Source of the DNA: Dongia mobilis
GTDB lineage: Bacteria; Pseudomonadota; Alphaproteobacteria; Dongiales; Dongiaceae
Assembly (NCBI RefSeq): GCF_004363235.1
Contig: NZ_SNYW01000006.1
Span: 1 to 64,000, forward strand
DNA: 64,000 bases
Reading direction: 5' to 3'
The position numbers and the translations under genes were made by a program. This document shows positions 62,188 to 64,000 of the stretch, one piece after another. The notes under the pieces were generated by a model. The model searched no databases. It was not told where the DNA came from and was given only the letters and a program-made list of their open reading frames with translations. Numbering within the stretch: position 1 is the first letter of the stretch; every line of letters starts with the position of its first letter.

Positions 62188-63501
62188 ATGCAAGCGGGTG
62201 ACGTCGCCTATCTGGCCTGGAGCGATTATGTCGGCATGCTGCGCTGTCGCGGCGTGCCGCTTTCGGAAATCAAGAGCCGCATGGCCCACGGTCTCGGCTG
62301 GGCGGTGGCCGGCCAGGCGCTGACGCCCTTCGACGATATCGCGCCCAATCCCTGGGGGCCGATGCTGGAGGTGCGCCAGGTGCCGGTGCCGGAGACCGAG
62401 ACCCGCCTTGCCATCTGGGCCGATACGCCGCCGCTCCATTTCTTCCTGTGCAATTCGCTGCTGGCCGACGGCTCGCCCTGGGATTGCTGCACCCGCAGTT
62501 TCATGACCCATGCGCTGGCCGATTTCGAGCAGGAGACCGGCCTGCGCTTCATGGCCGCCTTCGAGCACGAGTTCCTGCTGCGGGGCGAGACTCTCAAGCC
62601 GACGACGCCCTTCTCGATGACCGCGATGCGCCTGGTGCCGCAATTCATTGCGGACCTTGCCAATGCACTGACACAGGCAGGTGTGCAGCCGGAAACGATC
62701 GAGCCCGAATACGGCATCGGCCAGTATGAAATCTCGACCGCACCCGCGGTCGGCGCCATGGCGGGCGATCGCTGCATCATCACGCGCGAGGTGATCCGCG
62801 AGGTGGCGCGCCATCACGGCCTGCAGGCCAGCTTCACCCCGAAACCGGCTCCGGACGCGGTCGGCAATGGCGCCCATGTCCATTTCAGCTTCGTTGACAA
62901 GGCTGGCGGCAACGGCTCCTACGACCCGAAGGGAACTGGGGGGGCGGCTGCGGTAGCGCAGAAATTCATCGCCGGTGTGGTTCGCTACATGCCGGCGATA
63001 TGCGCCCTGGTGGCGCCCAGCCCGGTATCCTATTTCCGCCTTGGCCCGCATCACTGGTCCTGCGGCTATGCCAGTTTCGGCATCCAGAACCGCGAGGCGG
63101 CGGTGCGCATCTGCCCCTCGCCGGAACGCGACCCGGCGAAGCAGGGCAAGGCCTTCAACATGGAATTGCGCGCACCTGACGCCACCGCCAGCCCCTATAT
63201 GGTGATCGGTGCCCTGGTACGCGCGGGCCTCGAAGGCATTCGACAGAACCTGCCGCTGCCGGCGGCCATCGACCGCGATCCGTCGGAACTCAGCGACTCT
63301 GAGCGGGCGCAACTCGGCATCAAACCGCTGCCGGGATCTCTTGGCGAGGCGCTCGATCTCCTCGATGCCGAGCCCGCCGTCAAGGGCTGGATGTCGCCGA
63401 CCTTCTACGATTCCTATGTCGCCGTAAAGCGCAAGGAGATCGAGATGTTCGCTGGCACCGACCCTCGTGATATCTGCCGGAGATACCAGGATGCTTACTG
63501 A
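62188..63501 (+). CDS. Glutamine-synthetase-like ligase (PuuA/FluG-type)
   Basis: The 437-residue protein has type I GS catalytic motifs: the metal ligands in FEHEFLL and EPEYGIGQYEIS, VGNGAHVHFSF (His and glycine-rich loop), SYFRLGPHHWSCGYASFGIQNREAAVRICP for ATP/glutamate binding and FNMELRAPDATASPYMVI. It is close to gamma-glutamylamine or gamma-glutamylpolyamine synthetases. The substrate amine is unknown. AGAGAGGGA precedes the ATG. The next gene overlaps its end, as an amidohydrolase. Confidence 0.9.
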   Translation: MQAGDVAYLAWSDYVGMLRCRGVPLSEIKSRMAHGLGWAVAGQALTPFDDIAPNPWGPMLEVRQVPVPETETRLAIWADTPPLHFFLCNSLLADGSPWDCCTRSFMTHALADFEQETGLRFMAAFEHEFLLRGETLKPTTPFSMTAMRLVPQFIADLANALTQAGVQPETIEPEYGIGQYEISTAPAVGAMAGDRCIITREVIREVARHHGLQASFTPKPAPDAVGNGAHVHFSFVDKAGGNGSYDPKGTGGAAAVAQKFIAGVVRYMPAICALVAPSPVSYFRLGPHHWSCGYASFGIQNREAAVRICPSPERDPAKQGKAFNMELRAPDATASPYMVIGALVRAGLEGIRQNLPLPAAIDRDPSELSDSERAQLGIKPLPGSLGEALDLLDAEPAVKGWMSPTFYDSYVAVKRKEIEMFAGTDPRDICRRYQDAY

Positions 63502-64000
63502 CAAGGACGTCGCCGGCCCGCTGGTCGACCATCACTGCCATGGCGTGTCGCCGGCCGAGCTCGATTTCGCCGGCTTCCAGGCGCTGTTCTCGGAAAGCTA
63601 TCGCCCGGCACCGAAGGGCACGACCGAATTCCAGAAGCCCCTGGGCCTTGCCATCCGCCGCTGGTGTGCGCCGGTACTCGACCTTGAGCCCTCCTGCGCC
63701 CCCGAGGCCTATGTCGAGCGGCGCCTGGTGCTGGGTGCCGCCGAGGTCAACCGCCGCTTCCTGCGCGGGAGCGGCCTTGACGAATTGCTGGTCGATACCG
63801 GCCACCGGAGCTCCGCCATCGCCGGCATTGCCGAGATGGCCGAGATCGCCGGCCGGCCGACACGGGAAATTGCCCGCATCGAGGCGATCGCCGAGGAGGC
63901 GGCACGCGGCTGCTCGTCCGCGGCCGGCTTCGCGCAGGCCTTTGCCGATCTCCTCGAAGCGCGGGCCAGACAATCGGTCGGCCTCAAGACCATCGTCGCC
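63491..64000 (+). CDS. FluG-type amidohydrolase (3' end beyond window)
   Basis: The frame is open from the ATG at 63491, which overlaps the ligase stop by 11 bases, to the window end (170 residues visible). The N-terminal VDHHCHG is a metal-binding HXH of TIM-barrel amidohydrolases and is like the N-terminal half of FluG/NodGS proteins, in which this domain is fused to a GS-like domain. It follows with DLEPSCAPEAYVERRLVLGAAEVNRRFLRGSGLDELLVDTGHR. The rest is missing, so completeness cannot be judged. Confidence 0.8.
   Translation, partial: MLTDKDVAGPLVDHHCHGVSPAELDFAGFQALFSESYRPAPKGTTEFQKPLGLAIRRWCAPVLDLEPSCAPEAYVERRLVLGAAEVNRRFLRGSGLDELLVDTGHRSSAIAGIAEMAEIAGRPTREIARIEAIAEEAARGCSSAAGFAQAFADLLEARARQSVGLKTIVA

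Overview
This 64 kb window is chromosomal DNA from a GC-rich alphaproteobacterium. The ribosomal gene order, a zinc-free S14, an ATP12-type F1-ATPase assembly factor, an OxyR with the two redox cysteines, PccA/PccB and DUF6455-type small proteins all fit that class. A Rhodospirillales-like affiliation is an inference; the sequence alone does not fix the genus. I see no insertion sequence, integrase, prophage or CRISPR array.

Region 1 (1-15.6 kb) is the fused str/S10/spc/alpha ribosomal block: tuf (5' end cut), rpsJ to rplO, secY, adk, rpsM, rpsK, rpoA and rplQ. A near-consensus promoter lies before rpsM, a perfect hairpin lies between rplO and secY, and a strong intrinsic terminator follows rplQ.

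Region 2 (15.7-37.2 kb) is housekeeping and central metabolism. It holds a DegQ-type periplasmic protease, RarA, an isochorismatase-family hydrolase, RluC, a HAD phosphatase, an AsmA-family protein, ATP12, propionyl-CoA carboxylase (pccB, pccA) with an acylphosphatase, two SDRs, DUF6455, LipB, tRNA-Leu(GAG), MaeB, MgtE, DUF1272, a RidA-like protein, a DsbA-fold isomerase and an M20 peptidase.

Region 3 (37.2-41.8 kb) is probably concerned with the cell surface. It has a GT-B-like polysaccharide enzyme, a divergent FkbM methyltransferase, and a 653-residue protein that I cannot assign.

Region 4 (41.9-53.9 kb) is mixed. It contains an aldo-keto reductase with a PAS_5 protein, oxyR with a long upstream palindrome, pyrE, a degenerate peroxiredoxin/2OG-oxygenase fusion, an enoyl-CoA hydratase, a DUF962 membrane protein, a PaaI thioesterase, two tandem GST paralogs, tRNA-Ser(GCU), a PAS-PAS histidine kinase and a chemoreceptor.

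Region 5 (54.1-64 kb, continuing past the window) looks like one import-and-catabolism locus. It has a PuuB-like FAD oxidase, an N-formylglutamate amidohydrolase-family enzyme, a branched-chain-type ABC transporter with a permease-ATPase fusion, an RpiR regulator facing a 13-bp inverted repeat, a glutamine-synthetase-like ligase and a FluG-type amidohydrolase. I infer uptake of a nitrogenous compound and degradation by gamma-glutamylation. This is the best candidate in the window for an undescribed system; the substrate cannot be read from the sequence.
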